Below the pieces are notes generated by a model, which was given only the letters and a program-made list of their open reading frames with translations, was not told the DNA's origin and ran no database searches. Positions 1 to 9,643 of a DNA stretch of 64,000 nt are shown here, piece after piece (position 1 is the stretch's first letter; each line of letters starts with the position of its first letter). Origin of the DNA: Hydrogenophaga sp. (GTDB taxonomy: Bacteria > Pseudomonadota > Gammaproteobacteria > Burkholderiales > Burkholderiaceae_C); NCBI RefSeq assembly GCF_026125785.1, contig NZ_JAHCKL010000008.1, forward strand, positions 97,515 through 161,514, given 5' to 3'. Made by a program: the position numbers and the translations under genes.

Positions 1-466
1 CGCGGGCCACGTCCTCCCAGCTCAGCATCATGGGACCACGGTCCATGGCCTCTCCCGCCAGGACTTCGTCGTAGTGGTGCACCACACCCGCGCTGTCCAT
101 GGTCTTGCGCCGTGCCACGACCGCCCCGGGTTGCACGACGATGCCGACGAAGTCGCCGTACCAGTCCAGCAGCTCCAGCGGATCGCGTACCGGTTCGCCT
201 GAGACGCCGCGCATGTGCAGCAGTGGCAGACAGGCCTGGGCCGCAATGGCCAAGGCCATGGCATCGGTGACCACAAGGCCGTTGGCCCCATGGAACTCCT
301 TCTCCAGCAGGAAGTGGCTGCTCAGTGCACGCAGCCGGGCCTGTTCCTGCTCATCCAGCGAGGCCAGAAAGGCGTGGCTGTCCAGGGTCTTGCGCCACAG
401 CCTGTCGGGTACCGGAGGCGGGCGGCGCAGCCTGCGCGGCAGCCAACTCTTCAGCAGGTCGAGCAC
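1..466 (-). CDS. mtfA: MtfA-like zinc peptidase (M90 family), N-terminal part only
   Basis: Partial minus-strand gene running off the left edge; about 155 residues are visible. The translation carries the family-typical segments HFLLEKEFHGANGL (about residue 40) and, near the edge, YDEVLAGEAMDRGPMMLSWE. In M90 proteins the catalytic HExxH motif follows shortly after this last segment, so the active site lies just outside the window. The family includes MtfA, which binds the glucose repressor Mlc/DgsA in enterobacteria; that role is not established for this group. The start is taken as GTG at 466, which overlaps the end of lpxH by 16 bases, with GGAG about ten bases upstream. The overlap implies translation coupled to lpxH. 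Confidence 0.8.
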   Translation of the reverse strand, partial: MLDLLKSWLPRRLRRPPPVPDRLWRKTLDSHAFLASLDEQEQARLRALSSHFLLEKEFHGANGLVVTDAMALAIAAQACLPLLHMRGVSGEPVRDPLELLDWYGDFVGIVVQPGAVVARRKTMDSAGVVHHYDEVLAGEAMDRGPMMLSWEDVAR

Positions 467-1299
467 GGGGGGGTGGCTCCGTCGGGCGACAACCTCAGGC
501 GTCGCAGGCCCTGGCTGTCGAGCCGCAGAACTTCGGCTCGCGGGGGGGTGGCGCCGGCATCCCAGTCGCTGAGCACCACGCGGCACAGACCGGGCCCACC
601 GAGCGCATGCTCGCCGGGGCGGTGCGTATGTCCGTGAACCAGCGTGGCGGCCTGGGCACTTTGCAGCCATTCGCGGGCTGCAGTGGCATCGACGTCCGCC
701 CAGAGGCTGGGGTCGTGCCCTGTGTCGCGCTTGCGTGCTTCACTTTGCGCGCGCAGCCCACGTGCCACCGCCTCGCGTTGTTCCAGTGGCTGCGCCAGGA
801 ACTCGCGCTGCCATGCCGGTGCGCGCACCTGGGCGCGAAAGCGCATGTAGTCGGTGTCGTCCAGACACAGCGCATCTCCGTGGCTGAGCAGCCAGCGCTG
901 CCCCAGGAAGACGAGCACGGTCGGGTCTTCCAGGCCTTGCATGCCGCAGGCTTCCAGTGCCTTGGGCCCCAGCAGGAAATCGCGATTGCCGTGCAGGAAG
1001 AACACCGGTGTGTGCAGGCTGTGGGCATGCAGTGCCTGCGCGCAGGCACGCTGGAATTCACGCTCGCCCGTGGCGGGCGTACCGGCGTCGAGCACATCGT
1101 CGCCCACCCACACCTCGAACAAATCGCCCAGGATGAACAGCGCGTCCGCGGCGCGCCCCAGCGGGGGATGCGCCAGGTACCGCTGCCAGGCCTCAAAGGT
1201 ACCGGGCTCACTGGCCTGCAGATGCAGGTCAGAGATGATATCCACCACCTGCCAATGCGCGGGCGCGCTCAACTCGGCGAAGCGGCCTGCGTCCTTCAC
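451..1299 (-). CDS. lpxH: UDP-2,3-diacylglucosamine diphosphatase LpxH
   Basis: Calcineurin-like metallophosphoesterase of 282 residues that hydrolyses UDP-2,3-diacylglucosamine to lipid X in lipid A synthesis at the inner membrane. The metal-binding motifs are visible in order: SDLHL (residues 23-27), LGDLFEVWVGDD (57-68), HGNRDF (103-108), a SHGD motif near residue 139 and HGHTHRP near 222. The length is slightly above the usual 240-260. It lies downstream of the two cyclophilin genes on the same strand, separated by 250 bases of repeats, and overlaps the start of the MtfA-like gene by 16 bases. Confidence 0.95.
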   Translation of the reverse strand: MKDAGRFAELSAPAHWQVVDIISDLHLQASEPGTFEAWQRYLAHPPLGRAADALFILGDLFEVWVGDDVLDAGTPATGEREFQRACAQALHAHSLHTPVFFLHGNRDFLLGPKALEACGMQGLEDPTVLVFLGQRWLLSHGDALCLDDTDYMRFRAQVRAPAWQREFLAQPLEQREAVARGLRAQSEARKRDTGHDPSLWADVDATAAREWLQSAQAATLVHGHTHRPGEHALGGPGLCRVVLSDWDAGATPPRAEVLRLDSQGLRRLRLSPDGATPPCSTC

Positions 1300-1365
1300 C
1301 CCAGGCCTTTCCCCGAAAAGGAAGACCCGCAGCCCTCACGTGACCGAGAGCCCCTGCGCCCTCCA

Positions 1366-1472
1366 CCCAGAGATGCCGAGGGTCCGGCTCCGCCGGCCCA
1401 AGGTACCCGCGCGAGCGAAGCGAGGCGTCCCGATCCCAGAGATGCCGAGGGTCCGGCTCCGCCGGCCCAAGG
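1366..1472. repeat. Exact 38-bp direct repeat, two copies
   Basis: The 38 bases at 1366-1403 recur exactly at 1435-1472, a period of 69. Each copy contains GGTCCGGCTCCGCCGGCC, itself partly palindromic. The two copies sit in the noncoding gap between lpxH and ppiB. They look like a dispersed intergenic repeat of this lineage rather than coding sequence. Confidence 0.8.
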
Positions 1473-1478
1473 CATCGT

Positions 1479-1516
1479 CCCCCCTCCCAGCGCCGCAGGC
1501 GCGCCAGAGAGGGGGG
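1479..1516. repeat. Inverted repeat (C6TC / GAG6), possible terminator for ppiB
   Basis: CCCCCCTC at 1479-1486 pairs with GAGGGGGG at 1509-1516, and an inner GCGCC/GGCGC stem strengthens the hairpin. It lies just downstream of the ppiB stop on the minus strand. There is no clear U-tract, so it may be an intergenic palindrome rather than an intrinsic terminator. Confidence 0.5.
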
Positions 1517-1549
1517 AAGCCGCGCAGCGGCGCAGGGGGGAGCCTCCCA

Positions 1550-2056
1550 TCACACCTCGACAGCCTTCTCGATCACGACGTCCTCCTTGGGCACGTCGTC
1601 GTGGAAGCCCTTGCGGCCGGTGGGCACGCCCTCGATCTTCTTGACGATCTCGGTACCGGAAACCACCTTGCCGAACACCGCATAGCCCCAGCCTTGCGCG
1701 CTGGGTGCGGTGTGGTTGAGGAAGCCGTTGTTGGCCACGTTGATGAAGAACTGGGCCGTGGCCGAATGCGGATCGCTGGTGCGGGCCATGGCGATGGTGT
1801 AGGTGTCGTTCTTGAGACCGTTGTTGGCCTCGTTGGCGATCGGTGTGTCGGTGGCCTTCTGGTTCATGCCCGGCTCGAAGCCGCCACCCTGCACCATGAA
1901 GCCAGGGATCACGCGGTGGAAGACCGTGTTGTTGTAGTGGCCCTTGTTCACGTACGCCAGGAAGTTGGCCGTGGACTGGGGCGCCTTCTCGGCATCGAGT
2001 TCCAGCGTGATCACGCCATGTCCGGCAATGTGAAGTTCGACTTTGGGGTTGGCCAT
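1550..2056 (-). CDS. ppiB: Cytoplasmic peptidyl-prolyl cis-trans isomerase (cyclophilin B type)
   Basis: A cyclophilin of 168 residues that catalyses proline isomerisation. The catalytic core [15 protein letters not shown] lies near residue 45, followed by the [13 protein letters not shown] and GYAVFGKVV segments. No signal peptide is present, so it is cytoplasmic, in contrast to the neighbouring secreted paralogue. The start is placed at the second ATG (2056), because GGAGAA lies 8 bases upstream of it but only 2 bases upstream of the in-frame ATG at 2062. It therefore starts 2 bases after the ppiA stop and should be co-translated with it. Confidence 0.92.
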   Translation of the reverse strand: MANPKVELHIAGHGVITLELDAEKAPQSTANFLAYVNKGHYNNTVFHRVIPGFMVQGGGFEPGMNQKATDTPIANEANNGLKNDTYTIAMARTSDPHSATAQFFINVANNGFLNHTAPSAQGWGYAVFGKVVSGTEIVKKIEGVPTGRKGFHDDVPKEDVVIEKAVEV

Positions 2057-2058
2057 GT

Positions 2059-2661
2059 TCATTTCTCCAGGGTGGCTTTGAGGATGGTGATGGGTGTGCG
2101 GGGCACGTTCTGGTGCATGCCCATGTCCCCCACCGGCACGGCGCGGATCTTGTCCACGACATCCATGCCGGCGATCACCTTGCCGAATACGGCGTAGCCG
2201 TACCCGTCGGGTTTGGGGGCGTTGAGGTTGGCATTGTCGACCACGTTGATGAAGAACTGGCCGGTTGCCGAATGGGGGTTGGACGTGCGTGCCATCGCGA
2301 TCGTTCCACGGTCGTTCTTCAACCCGTTGCCGGTCTCCAGCGGAATGGGTGCGCGCGTGGCCTTCTGTTCGAACCCGGAGGTGAAGCCGCCGCCCTGCAC
2401 CATGAAGCCGTCGATCACGCGGTGAAAGATGGTGCCGTCGTAGTGCTTGTCACGCACGTACTGCAGGAAGTTGTCCACGGTCTTGGGCGCCTTGTCGGGG
2501 TAGAGCTCGAGCACGATGTCGCCCATCGAGGTGTTCAGCCGGACCTTGGGGGCGGCGGCACCTTGCGCGGCCACGGACAGCGGCAGGCTCATCGCGGCCA
2601 GGACCGTGACCAGCAGTCGGCGCGAGATGCCGGCGCGGGCGAGGAGGGTAGGGGTCGTCAT
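2059..2661 (-). CDS. ppiA: Periplasmic peptidyl-prolyl cis-trans isomerase (cyclophilin A type)
   Basis: A cyclophilin of 200 residues with an N-terminal export signal (hydrophobic [18 protein letters not shown], probable cleavage near residue 33). The catalytic motif [15 protein letters not shown] is followed by [18 protein letters not shown] and [11 protein letters not shown]. It would assist folding in the periplasm. ppiA and ppiB are clearly paralogous and adjacent, suggesting tandem duplication followed by gain or loss of the signal peptide. The stop of the upstream L,D-transpeptidase-like gene overlaps its start codon. Confidence 0.93.
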   Translation of the reverse strand: MTTPTLLARAGISRRLLVTVLAAMSLPLSVAAQGAAAPKVRLNTSMGDIVLELYPDKAPKTVDNFLQYVRDKHYDGTIFHRVIDGFMVQGGGFTSGFEQKATRAPIPLETGNGLKNDRGTIAMARTSNPHSATGQFFINVVDNANLNAPKPDGYGYAVFGKVIAGMDVVDKIRAVPVGDMGMHQNVPRTPITILKATLEK

Positions 2662-4151
2662 CAGATGCTTCCTTCAAAAAAGATGGTCCAGCGGTCGCGC
2701 TCGCGCGTCCAGTACTGCCGCTTGGTGACGCCTCGGCTGTACCCGGCGGGTACCTCGCCGAAGGTGACCACCATGGTGTCCTCCTGGTCGCGCCAGCGCA
2801 GCACCGACAGGTCCTTGAGTTGCAGTTCGCGCCCACCGTTGGAGCGCAGTTCGGTTTCCACGCGCGGCCACCACTGGGCGAGGTCGCGTCCCTGGTTCAT
2901 GAACCGTTCGGAATAGAAGCCCTTGAGCCGGTCTGCATCGCCCGTGCTGCGCGCCAGGCGCCAGGCCTCCAGGACCTCGTTGAACTGCTGTCGTTCATCA
3001 GCCAGCGCATCGGGCTGCACCCACTGCAGTTCCGGCGCGATCACCACCGGCGTGGTCCGGATGCGCACGGTGGCCAGCACCCGCTCCAGGTCTGGGTTGG
3101 AGAGCACGACGCAACCATCGGAGGCCTGTGGCGCGCGCGCGAACTGCTCGCTGGGCGTGCCGTGCAGCCAGATACCGCTGCCTGTCTTGCCGCGCTGCAC
3201 GTCCAGCGGATTCGGGTAGTTGATGGGCAGTGCGCCCACGCCATACAGGTCAGGCAGATTGGCCGGGTTGAGGGTGCTGGTGATGAAGTAGACGCCGGTG
3301 GGCGTGCGCTTGTCGCCCTCGGCGACCTTCTCGATGCCCTGCAGTCCTACCGAGATGTAGTAGTCGCCCAGCAGTTTGAGCTTCGGCTGCGCATCGGCCC
3401 CGGCGTCGGCCTGCGGCCTGGCATTGAGGTTCTCGAACAGGTAGAGGCGCGAGCGCGCGGCATCGATCGCGATGGCGTGGCGGTTCTGGTTGGAGAGCGT
3501 CAGGAACTGCGTCGGAATGGCCCCTTCGGGTGGCCGTTCCGTGAGGGCGCGCAGGCGTCGGCGTGATTCTTCGCGCAGCGTGTCCAACTGCTGTGCGCCG
3601 GCCTGCGCCGTGGTGTCGGGCACATCGCCCAGCAGGCGCACCGGGCGCGCCTGCAGGCTGAGCAGGTCGCCATAGAGGAGTTGGGCGAGCTGGAAGTTCG
3701 GGTGGTCGCGCACCAGAACCTCGGCCCTTTGCAAGGCCTGCCTATGCTGGCCCTGGCCGATGAGCTGGTAGATCCCGATCAGCCTCGCCTCCGCATCTCC
3801 CATGAGCGGCTGGATCTGCTGCAGACGCTCCGGTGTCAGTGGTGCGCTGGTCAGGCCCGAGCGGCTGTTGCCCGCAAGCCCGCGTGCCAGGTCGTCCATG
3901 CGCGCCAGCGCGCTGTCGATCAGAGCGGGTGGGCGGGCCAGGGTGTAGGCGTTCCCGTCCGTGGGGTGCTGGGGGATGTGAGGCAGGCGACCCAGGGCCA
4001 GCGTGCCGAGCAGTGCCAGCACGAGCAAGGCGAGCAGCCCCGCAAGCGCCCGGCCCCGGGGCGTGCGCCAGCGCATGCCACCGTTGCCCGGTTCCATCAG
4101 GTCCCCCGGCAGGCCGGCATGGCCTCGCTGCGCAAACCGCCGGTTGGCCAT
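2661..4151 (-). CDS. L,D-transpeptidase (YkuD) family protein with NTF2-like tail
   Basis: A protein of 496 residues with one N-terminal membrane segment (LAGLLALLVLALLGTLALG). The YkuD catalytic signature IWLHGTP...SDGCVVLSNPDL is complete, including the SDGC cysteine expected to form the acyl-enzyme in peptidoglycan cross-linking or lipoprotein attachment. After the YkuD domain the last 110 residues look like an NTF2/SnoaL fold (pattern VLEAWRLARSTGDADRLKGFY...RWTIFFEG). The start is ATG at 4151, overlapping the upstream TPR gene stop by one base (TGATG); a longer reading frame reaches 4184. Exact substrate is unknown. Confidence 0.85.
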   Translation of the reverse strand: MANRRFAQRGHAGLPGDLMEPGNGGMRWRTPRGRALAGLLALLVLALLGTLALGRLPHIPQHPTDGNAYTLARPPALIDSALARMDDLARGLAGNSRSGLTSAPLTPERLQQIQPLMGDAEARLIGIYQLIGQGQHRQALQRAEVLVRDHPNFQLAQLLYGDLLSLQARPVRLLGDVPDTTAQAGAQQLDTLREESRRRLRALTERPPEGAIPTQFLTLSNQNRHAIAIDAARSRLYLFENLNARPQADAGADAQPKLKLLGDYYISVGLQGIEKVAEGDKRTPTGVYFITSTLNPANLPDLYGVGALPINYPNPLDVQRGKTGSGIWLHGTPSEQFARAPQASDGCVVLSNPDLERVLATVRIRTTPVVIAPELQWVQPDALADERQQFNEVLEAWRLARSTGDADRLKGFYSERFMNQGRDLAQWWPRVETELRSNGGRELQLKDLSVLRWRDQEDTMVVTFGEVPAGYSRGVTKRQYWTRERDRWTIFFEGSI

Positions 4152-5260
4152 CAGGATCCCGTGGATTCCCGCACGATGAGCCACCGGTTGCCGCTCTTGA
4201 CGAGGTCCAGGGTCTTGCGGCTGGTGACGTTCAGGGTGTCCGAGGCGTATTCCTGGCGGAAGCGTGCCGTTGCGCGGTTGGCGTCCACCGCGGTGATGGT
4301 GAGTTCACTCACTTCCACGCCGATGCGCGAACGCGGCTCGATGCGTGCGCGGCGCTCGGCCTCCCATGCGGCGCGGGACTGCCCGCCGGGTGGGGTGAAG
4401 CCCGGGCCGTAGGCCGCGAGGTAGCTGGCCACATTGCGCGACGACCAGGCCTTGGCCCATGCCGCCACGGCGGCCTCCACCTCGCGCTGTGTGTCACCGC
4501 CGACCGAGGGCGCAGCGGCCGCAGCGGAGGCGGGCGCGGGCGCCGGAGCGGCCGTGGATGCGGTGGGCGCGGGGGCCGCAGCGGGTGCAGGCGCGGCCGC
4601 AACAGGCGCCGGCGGCCGCGCAGGTGCCACTGCTGGCGCAGTGGCAGCCGCCACCGGCGCGGCCAGGGCACCGGCCTTGCCGGTGTTGCCGGCGAACAGG
4701 TTGCGGATCAGGCTGAGCTTGGGTGCCACGGCGGTGTTGCCCGCATCGAGCTGCAAGGCCTTGCTGTAGGCCTGGCTCGCGAGCTTGGCATACACGTCGC
4801 CCAGGTTTTCATGGGCGGTGGCATAGCTCGGGTTGGTGCGGATCGCCATCTCCAGCGCGGCGCGGGCCTTGTCGAACTGGCTCTGGCCGGCATAGAGCAC
4901 GGCCAGGTTGTTGTAGGGCTCGGGCAGCTCGGGGTAATCCTCGGTGAGCTTGGCGAAGGTGGTGATGGCCTCGGCGGACTTGCCACTCTCGGTCTGGATC
5001 ACGCCCTTGAGGAAGCGCATCTGCGGGTCGCGTGGTTTGCTGGCCAGGTACTGGTCGGCCTTGTACATGGCTTCGTTGTACTGGCCGGCGCGCACCAGGC
5101 GGTTGACCTCGGCGTACTCGTCGGATTGCGCCCAGACCGTGGATGTGCCTGCCAGCAGCGCCATCGCCACGCCGAGCACGGCATGGCGCAGACGCAGGGT
5201 CCGTGCGTTGGACGGCGCGGCGGTGTTGAAGCCGGACTGGGATTTCGCGGAGTGGCGCAT
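4151..5260 (-). CDS. Secreted TPR protein with Ala/Pro linker and NTF2-like C-terminal domain
   Basis: A protein of 369 residues. It has a signal peptide ending near VWAQS, then tetratricopeptide repeats over roughly residues 40-150 (EPYNNLAVLYAGQSQFDKA, ATAHENLGDVYAKL). A low-complexity Ala/Pro linker of about 70 residues follows. The last 110 residues (AAVAAWAKAWSSRNVASYLA ... GNRWLIVRE) look like an NTF2-like domain related to the tail of the adjacent L,D-transpeptidase. Translational coupling with that gene suggests a joint cell-wall role, which is inference. The start ATG 5260 was chosen because the 76 upstream in-frame residues lack protein-like character. Confidence 0.8.
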   Translation of the reverse strand: MRHSAKSQSGFNTAAPSNARTLRLRHAVLGVAMALLAGTSTVWAQSDEYAEVNRLVRAGQYNEAMYKADQYLASKPRDPQMRFLKGVIQTESGKSAEAITTFAKLTEDYPELPEPYNNLAVLYAGQSQFDKARAALEMAIRTNPSYATAHENLGDVYAKLASQAYSKALQLDAGNTAVAPKLSLIRNLFAGNTGKAGALAAPVAAATAPAVAPARPPAPVAAAPAPAAAPAPTASTAAPAPAPASAAAAAPSVGGDTQREVEAAVAAWAKAWSSRNVASYLAAYGPGFTPPGGQSRAAWEAERRARIEPRSRIGVEVSELTITAVDANRATARFRQEYASDTLNVTSRKTLDLVKSGNRWLIVRESTGS

Positions 5261-5520
5261 GGGACCTCGGAGGCGAACCCGGCGTGCCGGAATGGGGCGG
5301 CGCCGGTGAAACGTTGATCGAAGGCCCGCAGCCGCACAGGGGTGCACCAACGGGCTGGATATACTGGCGGATTGTATCTGAGGGGGTCCGGTTCCCTGGG
5401 GCTTGCCGGGCCATCCGCAGCACTGGCGGGCCCGGGTGTTGCAGGGTGTCACACAAGGCACTGCCACCGATGCCCGGATGCTGAACATTGCCTTCGTCGT
5501 CTCCTGCCCGCTGCCGCTCC

Positions 5521-6909
5521 ATGTCCCTGAAAATCCACAACTCGCTGACCAGACGGCTGGAGGCGTTCCAGCCTATCGAGCCAGGGCATGTGCGCATGTA
5601 CGTCTGCGGCATGACGGTGTACGACCTGTGCCACCTGGGCCATGCCCGCTCCATGCTGGCCTTCGATGTCGTGCAGCGCTGGCTCAAGGCCAGCGGTTAC
5701 CGCGTGACCTATGTGCGCAACGTCACCGACATCGACGACAAGATCATCGCCCGCGCACTGCAGAACGGCGAGACCATCACCGCGCTGACCAACCGCATGG
5801 TGGACGCGCTGCACCAGGACGCCGATGCCCTGGGCATCGAACGGCCCACGCATGAGCCGCGTGCCACGGAGTACGTGCCGCAGATGCTGTCGCTGATCGA
5901 GCGGCTCGAATCGCGCGGCCTGGCCTACCGGGCCGAAGGCGGCGATGTGAACTTCGCGGTGCGCAAGTTCGACGGCTACGGCAAGCTCTCCGGCAAGTCG
6001 CTGGACGAGTTGCGGGCCGGCGAGCGCGTGGCCGTGAACGACGGCAAGCACGACCCGCTGGACTTCGTGCTCTGGAAGGCCGCCAAGGCCGAGGAACCGG
6101 CAGAGGCCAAATGGCCCAGCAACTACGGCGCGGGCCGCCCAGGCTGGCACATCGAATGCTCGGCCATGAGCTGCGAGATGCTGGGCGAGACCTTCGACAT
6201 CCATGGCGGCGGTGCGGACCTGCAGTTCCCTCACCATGAAAACGAAATAGCCCAGAGCGAGGGCGCCACGGGGCAGCCGCTGGCGCGTGTCTGGATGCAC
6301 AACGGCTTTGTGCGCGTGGACAACGAGAAGATGTCCAAAAGCCTGGGCAACTTCTTCACCATCCGCGAAGTGCTCGGCAAGTACGACCCCGAGACCGTGC
6401 GCTTCTTCGTGTTGCGGGCGCACTACCGCAGCGCGCTCAATTACAGCGATGCCCATCTCGACGATGCGCGTGGCGCACTCAAGCGCCTCTACACCGCCTT
6501 GTCGCAGGTCGCTGCGGCACCACTGGAGCGCATCGACTGGGGGCAGCCGCACGCGCAGCGCTTCCGTGCCGCGATGGACGAAGATTTCGGCACGCCAGAG
6601 GCCGTTGCCGTGCTCTTCGAACTGGCCAGCGAGGTGAACCGCACGCGCGATGCGGACCTGGCAGGTCTGCTGCGCGCGCTGGGCGGCGTGCTCGGCTTGT
6701 TGCAGAGCGATCCGGCCGCCTACCTCCAGGCCGGCGGTGCACATGGCGACGGGCCGGACGAGGCCGCGATTCTCAGCCTGATCGACCAGCGTGCCGCCGC
6801 CAAGAAGTCGCGCGACTTCGCGCTGGCCGACTGCATTCGGCAGGACCTCCTCGCACAGGGCATCGTGCTCAAGGACGGTCCCGCCGGCACCACCTGGGAG
6901 CGTGCCTGA
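5521..6909 (+). CDS. cysS: Cysteinyl-tRNA synthetase
   Basis: Class I aminoacyl-tRNA synthetase of 462 residues that charges tRNA-Cys. The HIGH-type motif reads CHLGHA (residues 37-42), Cys29 is the usual first zinc ligand, WHIECS and HHENE supply the other zinc ligands, and the KMSKS loop ([12 protein letters not shown]) is near residue 270. The start ATG 5521 gives the canonical [10 protein letters not shown]-terminus. The 260 bases upstream separate it from the divergent TPR gene and must hold both promoters, although no strong consensus is visible. Its stop overlaps the next start by one base. Confidence 0.97.
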   Translation: MSLKIHNSLTRRLEAFQPIEPGHVRMYVCGMTVYDLCHLGHARSMLAFDVVQRWLKASGYRVTYVRNVTDIDDKIIARALQNGETITALTNRMVDALHQDADALGIERPTHEPRATEYVPQMLSLIERLESRGLAYRAEGGDVNFAVRKFDGYGKLSGKSLDELRAGERVAVNDGKHDPLDFVLWKAAKAEEPAEAKWPSNYGAGRPGWHIECSAMSCEMLGETFDIHGGGADLQFPHHENEIAQSEGATGQPLARVWMHNGFVRVDNEKMSKSLGNFFTIREVLGKYDPETVRFFVLRAHYRSALNYSDAHLDDARGALKRLYTALSQVAAAPLERIDWGQPHAQRFRAAMDEDFGTPEAVAVLFELASEVNRTRDADLAGLLRALGGVLGLLQSDPAAYLQAGGAHGDGPDEAAILSLIDQRAAAKKSRDFALADCIRQDLLAQGIVLKDGPAGTTWERA

Positions 6910-7553
6910 TGGCCACCGCCAGCAGCCTGCCGCAGGACGCGCCCGCCTACTGGGCGGACGCCTGCCGGCACCTGATGAAACGGGACCGGGTGATGAAGAA
7001 GCTCATTCCCCAGTACGGCGGCGCCTGCCTGCAGTCGCGCGGCGATGCCTTCGTCACGCTGGCGCGCAGCATCGTGGGTCAGCAGATCTCGGTGAAGGCC
7101 GCGCAGTCGGTGTGGGACCGGTTCGAGTGCCTGCCGCGCAAGATGACGCCGGCCTACGTCCTCAAGCTCAAGGTGGACGACATGCGCGCGGCCGGCCTCT
7201 CCGCGCGCAAGGTGGAATACCTGGTCGATCTGGCCCTGCACTTCGCCAACGACCAGGTGCACGTCAAGGGCTGGGCGACGATGGACGATGAGGCCATCAT
7301 CGCCGAGCTGGTGGCCATCCGCGGCATCGGTCGATGGACCGCAGAGATGTTCCTGATCTTCCATCTGATGCGGCCCAACGTATTACCGCTGGACGACATC
7401 GGTCTGCAGAATGGCATCAGCCAGTGCTACTTTTCCGGCGAGCCTGTCAGCCGCAGCGAGATCCGCGAAGTGGCGGGCTCCTGGGCTCCGTATTGCAGCG
7501 TGGCGACTTGGTATATTTGGCGGTCGCTCGATCCGCTGCCGGTGAGCTACTGA
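6909..7553 (+). CDS. DNA-3-methyladenine glycosylase (AlkA-like, HhH-GPD)
   Basis: Helix-hairpin-helix base-excision glycosylase of 214 residues. The HhH motif LVAIRGIGRWTAEM covers residues 134-147, and the segment LPLDDIGLQ (159-167) supplies the catalytic aspartate (Asp163 by analogy with AlkA). It should remove alkylated purines from DNA. It lacks the extra N-terminal domain of enterobacterial AlkA, matching the shorter bacterial form. Overlap of one base with cysS (TGATG) indicates an operon. Confidence 0.9.
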   Translation: MATASSLPQDAPAYWADACRHLMKRDRVMKKLIPQYGGACLQSRGDAFVTLARSIVGQQISVKAAQSVWDRFECLPRKMTPAYVLKLKVDDMRAAGLSARKVEYLVDLALHFANDQVHVKGWATMDDEAIIAELVAIRGIGRWTAEMFLIFHLMRPNVLPLDDIGLQNGISQCYFSGEPVSRSEIREVAGSWAPYCSVATWYIWRSLDPLPVSY

Positions 7554-7599
7554 ACCCGCCGGCCCGTCGGGACGTCGTTGACAAGACAAGGAGTTGACC

Positions 7600-8571
7600 T
7601 TGGCCAAAAAGACCTTTCTGGATTTCGAGCAGCCGATCGCCGAGCTCGAAACCAAGATCGAGGAACTTCGCTATGTGCAGACCGAATCCGCGGTCGACAT
7701 CTCCGAGGAAATCGAACAGCTCGCAGGCAAGAGCCTGCAACTCACCAAGGACATCTACAGCAACCTCACGCCGTGGCAGATCACCAAGATCGCCCGCCAT
7801 GCCGACCGGCCCTACACGCTGGACTATGTGCGCGAGATCTTCACCCACTTCGTGGAACTGCACGGGGACCGTCACTTCGCCGATGACCTGAGCATCGTCG
7901 GCGGCATGGCGCGCTTCAATGGCCAGCCCTGCATGGTGCTGGGCCATCAGAAGGGGCGCGACACCAAGGAGCGCGGCCTGCGCAACTTCGGCATGACCAA
8001 GCCCGAGGGGTACCGCAAGGCGTTGCGCCTCATGAAGCTGGCCGAAAAGTTCAAGCTGCCCGTCTTCACCTTCGTGGACACGCCCGGTGCCTACCCCGGC
8101 ATCGACGCCGAGGAGCGCGGCCAGTCCGAGGCCATCGGCCGCAACATCTTCGAAATGGCGCAACTGGAGGTGCCCATCATCTCCACCATCATTGGCGAGG
8201 GCGGCTCTGGTGGCGCGCTGGCCATCTCCGTGGCCGACCAGGTGCTGATGCTGCAGTACTCGGTCTATTCGGTGATCAGCCCCGAGGGCTGTGCATCCAT
8301 TCTCTGGAAGACCAGCGACCGCGCCAGCGATGCCGCCGACGCGCTGGGCATCACCGCGCACCGCCTCAAGGCCCTGGGCCTGGTGGACAAGATCGTCAAC
8401 GAACCCGTGGGCGGCGCGCACCGCGACCACAAGCAGATGGCCGCTTTCCTCAAGCGCGCCCTCAACGACGCCTGGCGCCAGGTCGCCGACCTCAAGGTCA
8501 AGGAACTGCTGGAGCGCCGCCACGCGCGCCTCAACAGCTACGGCCGCTTCACCGACACGAAGGCCAAGTGA
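7600..8571 (+). CDS. accA: Acetyl-CoA carboxylase carboxyltransferase subunit alpha
   Basis: A protein of 323 residues that transfers the carboxyl group from biotin-BCCP to acetyl-CoA together with AccD, the first step of fatty acid synthesis. Typical segments include [13 protein letters not shown], the oxyanion-hole region [11 protein letters not shown] and [11 protein letters not shown]. The start is unusual: TTG at 7600, preceded by AAGGAG at 7587-7592 with a good 7-base spacing. An in-frame TTG at 7594 is too close to this ribosome site. The start gives the canonical family N-terminus. Confidence 0.97.
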   Translation: MAKKTFLDFEQPIAELETKIEELRYVQTESAVDISEEIEQLAGKSLQLTKDIYSNLTPWQITKIARHADRPYTLDYVREIFTHFVELHGDRHFADDLSIVGGMARFNGQPCMVLGHQKGRDTKERGLRNFGMTKPEGYRKALRLMKLAEKFKLPVFTFVDTPGAYPGIDAEERGQSEAIGRNIFEMAQLEVPIISTIIGEGGSGGALAISVADQVLMLQYSVYSVISPEGCASILWKTSDRASDAADALGITAHRLKALGLVDKIVNEPVGGAHRDHKQMAAFLKRALNDAWRQVADLKVKELLERRHARLNSYGRFTDTKAK

Positions 8572-9527
8572 CCCTCTGCGGGCCGGCGCTGGCAGGGTGG
8601 TGTGAACGCCACCCGCTGGCGGTGGCCGGGTCCGCTCCCCTTGCCGTCGCCTACAGCGGCGGTGCCGACTCCACCGCTTTGTTGCTGGCGGTCCGCGACC
8701 GCTGGCCGGACCGGGCGCGTGCGTTCCATGTGCACCACGGCCTGCAGGCCGCCGGCGACGACTTCGAGGCCCATGCGCGCGCGTTTTGCGCGCGGCACGG
8801 CGTGCCGTTGCGCGTGGCCCATGTGCAAGCGGCTCACGCGCCGGGGCAGAGCCCGGAAGACGCCGCGCGCCGTGCACGCTACGAAGCCCTGGCGCGCATG
8901 GCGCAGGAAGAGGGCGCCTCCTGCGTGCTGCTGGGCCAGCACGCCGACGACCAGGCCGAAACGCTGCTGCTGGCGCTCAGCCGGGGCGCCGGCCTGCCCG
9001 GCCTCGCGGCCATGCCCGAGCACTTCGAGCGGCATGGCGTGGTCTTTGGCCGGCCCTTGCTCGACCTGCCGGCGCAGGCCTTGCGTGCCGTGCTCAACGA
9101 GGCTGGCCACGCCTTCGTGGACGACCCCAGCAACGCCGACGCGCGCTTCACGCGCAACCGCATCCGCGCCACGCTGATGCCCGCCTGGGCCGAGGCATTC
9201 CCCGGTTTCCGGCTCCTGCTCGCGCGCAGTGCCCGGCACGCGGCCCAGGCACAGCGCCTGCTCGATGAGCTGGCGGCGATCGACCTTGCTGCCTGCGGCA
9301 CGCCGCCGGCCATCACGCCGCTGCGTGCGCTCTCGCGCGAGCGGCAAGCCAACGCCTTGCGCGCCTGGCTGCGTAGAGAAGAGGGCGTGGCACCCAGTGC
9401 CGCGCAGCTTGAAGAACTGCTCGACCAGATTGCCGCCTGCACCACACGCGGCCATCGCATCGAGATCAAGGTCGCCAGCGGCTGCGTGGTCCGCGACGGC
9501 GAACGCCTGTGCTACCGCGCGGGCTGA
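8568..9527 (+). CDS. tilS: tRNA(Ile)-lysidine synthetase
   Basis: N-type ATP pyrophosphatase of 319 residues that converts C34 of tRNA-Ile(CAU) to lysidine. The PP-loop SGGADST starts at residue 30; HVHHGLQ and [13 protein letters not shown] are further family motifs, followed by FVDDPSN and FTRNRIR. The C-terminal half is the TilS accessory/substrate-binding region. It starts at GTG 8568 inside the accA stop (GTGA overlap), so it is translationally coupled to accA. The length is short for the family (usually 320-450 residues). Confidence 0.93.
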   Translation: MTLCGPALAGWCERHPLAVAGSAPLAVAYSGGADSTALLLAVRDRWPDRARAFHVHHGLQAAGDDFEAHARAFCARHGVPLRVAHVQAAHAPGQSPEDAARRARYEALARMAQEEGASCVLLGQHADDQAETLLLALSRGAGLPGLAAMPEHFERHGVVFGRPLLDLPAQALRAVLNEAGHAFVDDPSNADARFTRNRIRATLMPAWAEAFPGFRLLLARSARHAAQAQRLLDELAAIDLAACGTPPAITPLRALSRERQANALRAWLRREEGVAPSAAQLEELLDQIAACTTRGHRIEIKVASGCVVRDGERLCYRAG

Positions 9528-9643
9528 CACCCCCCATCCTATAATCTCAGGGTTTTGCCTGATGCAGCCGCGTCCGTGCGGACCAGCGGTCCGCGCACCG
9601 CCGATCCGGCAACCCGAGACGACTCACCAACCCGATCCAACCG

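Noticed and set aside
4151-5488. Longer start for the TPR protein at 5488
   Set aside because: The extra 76 residues cover the cysS upstream region and the signal peptide only makes sense with the start at 5260.
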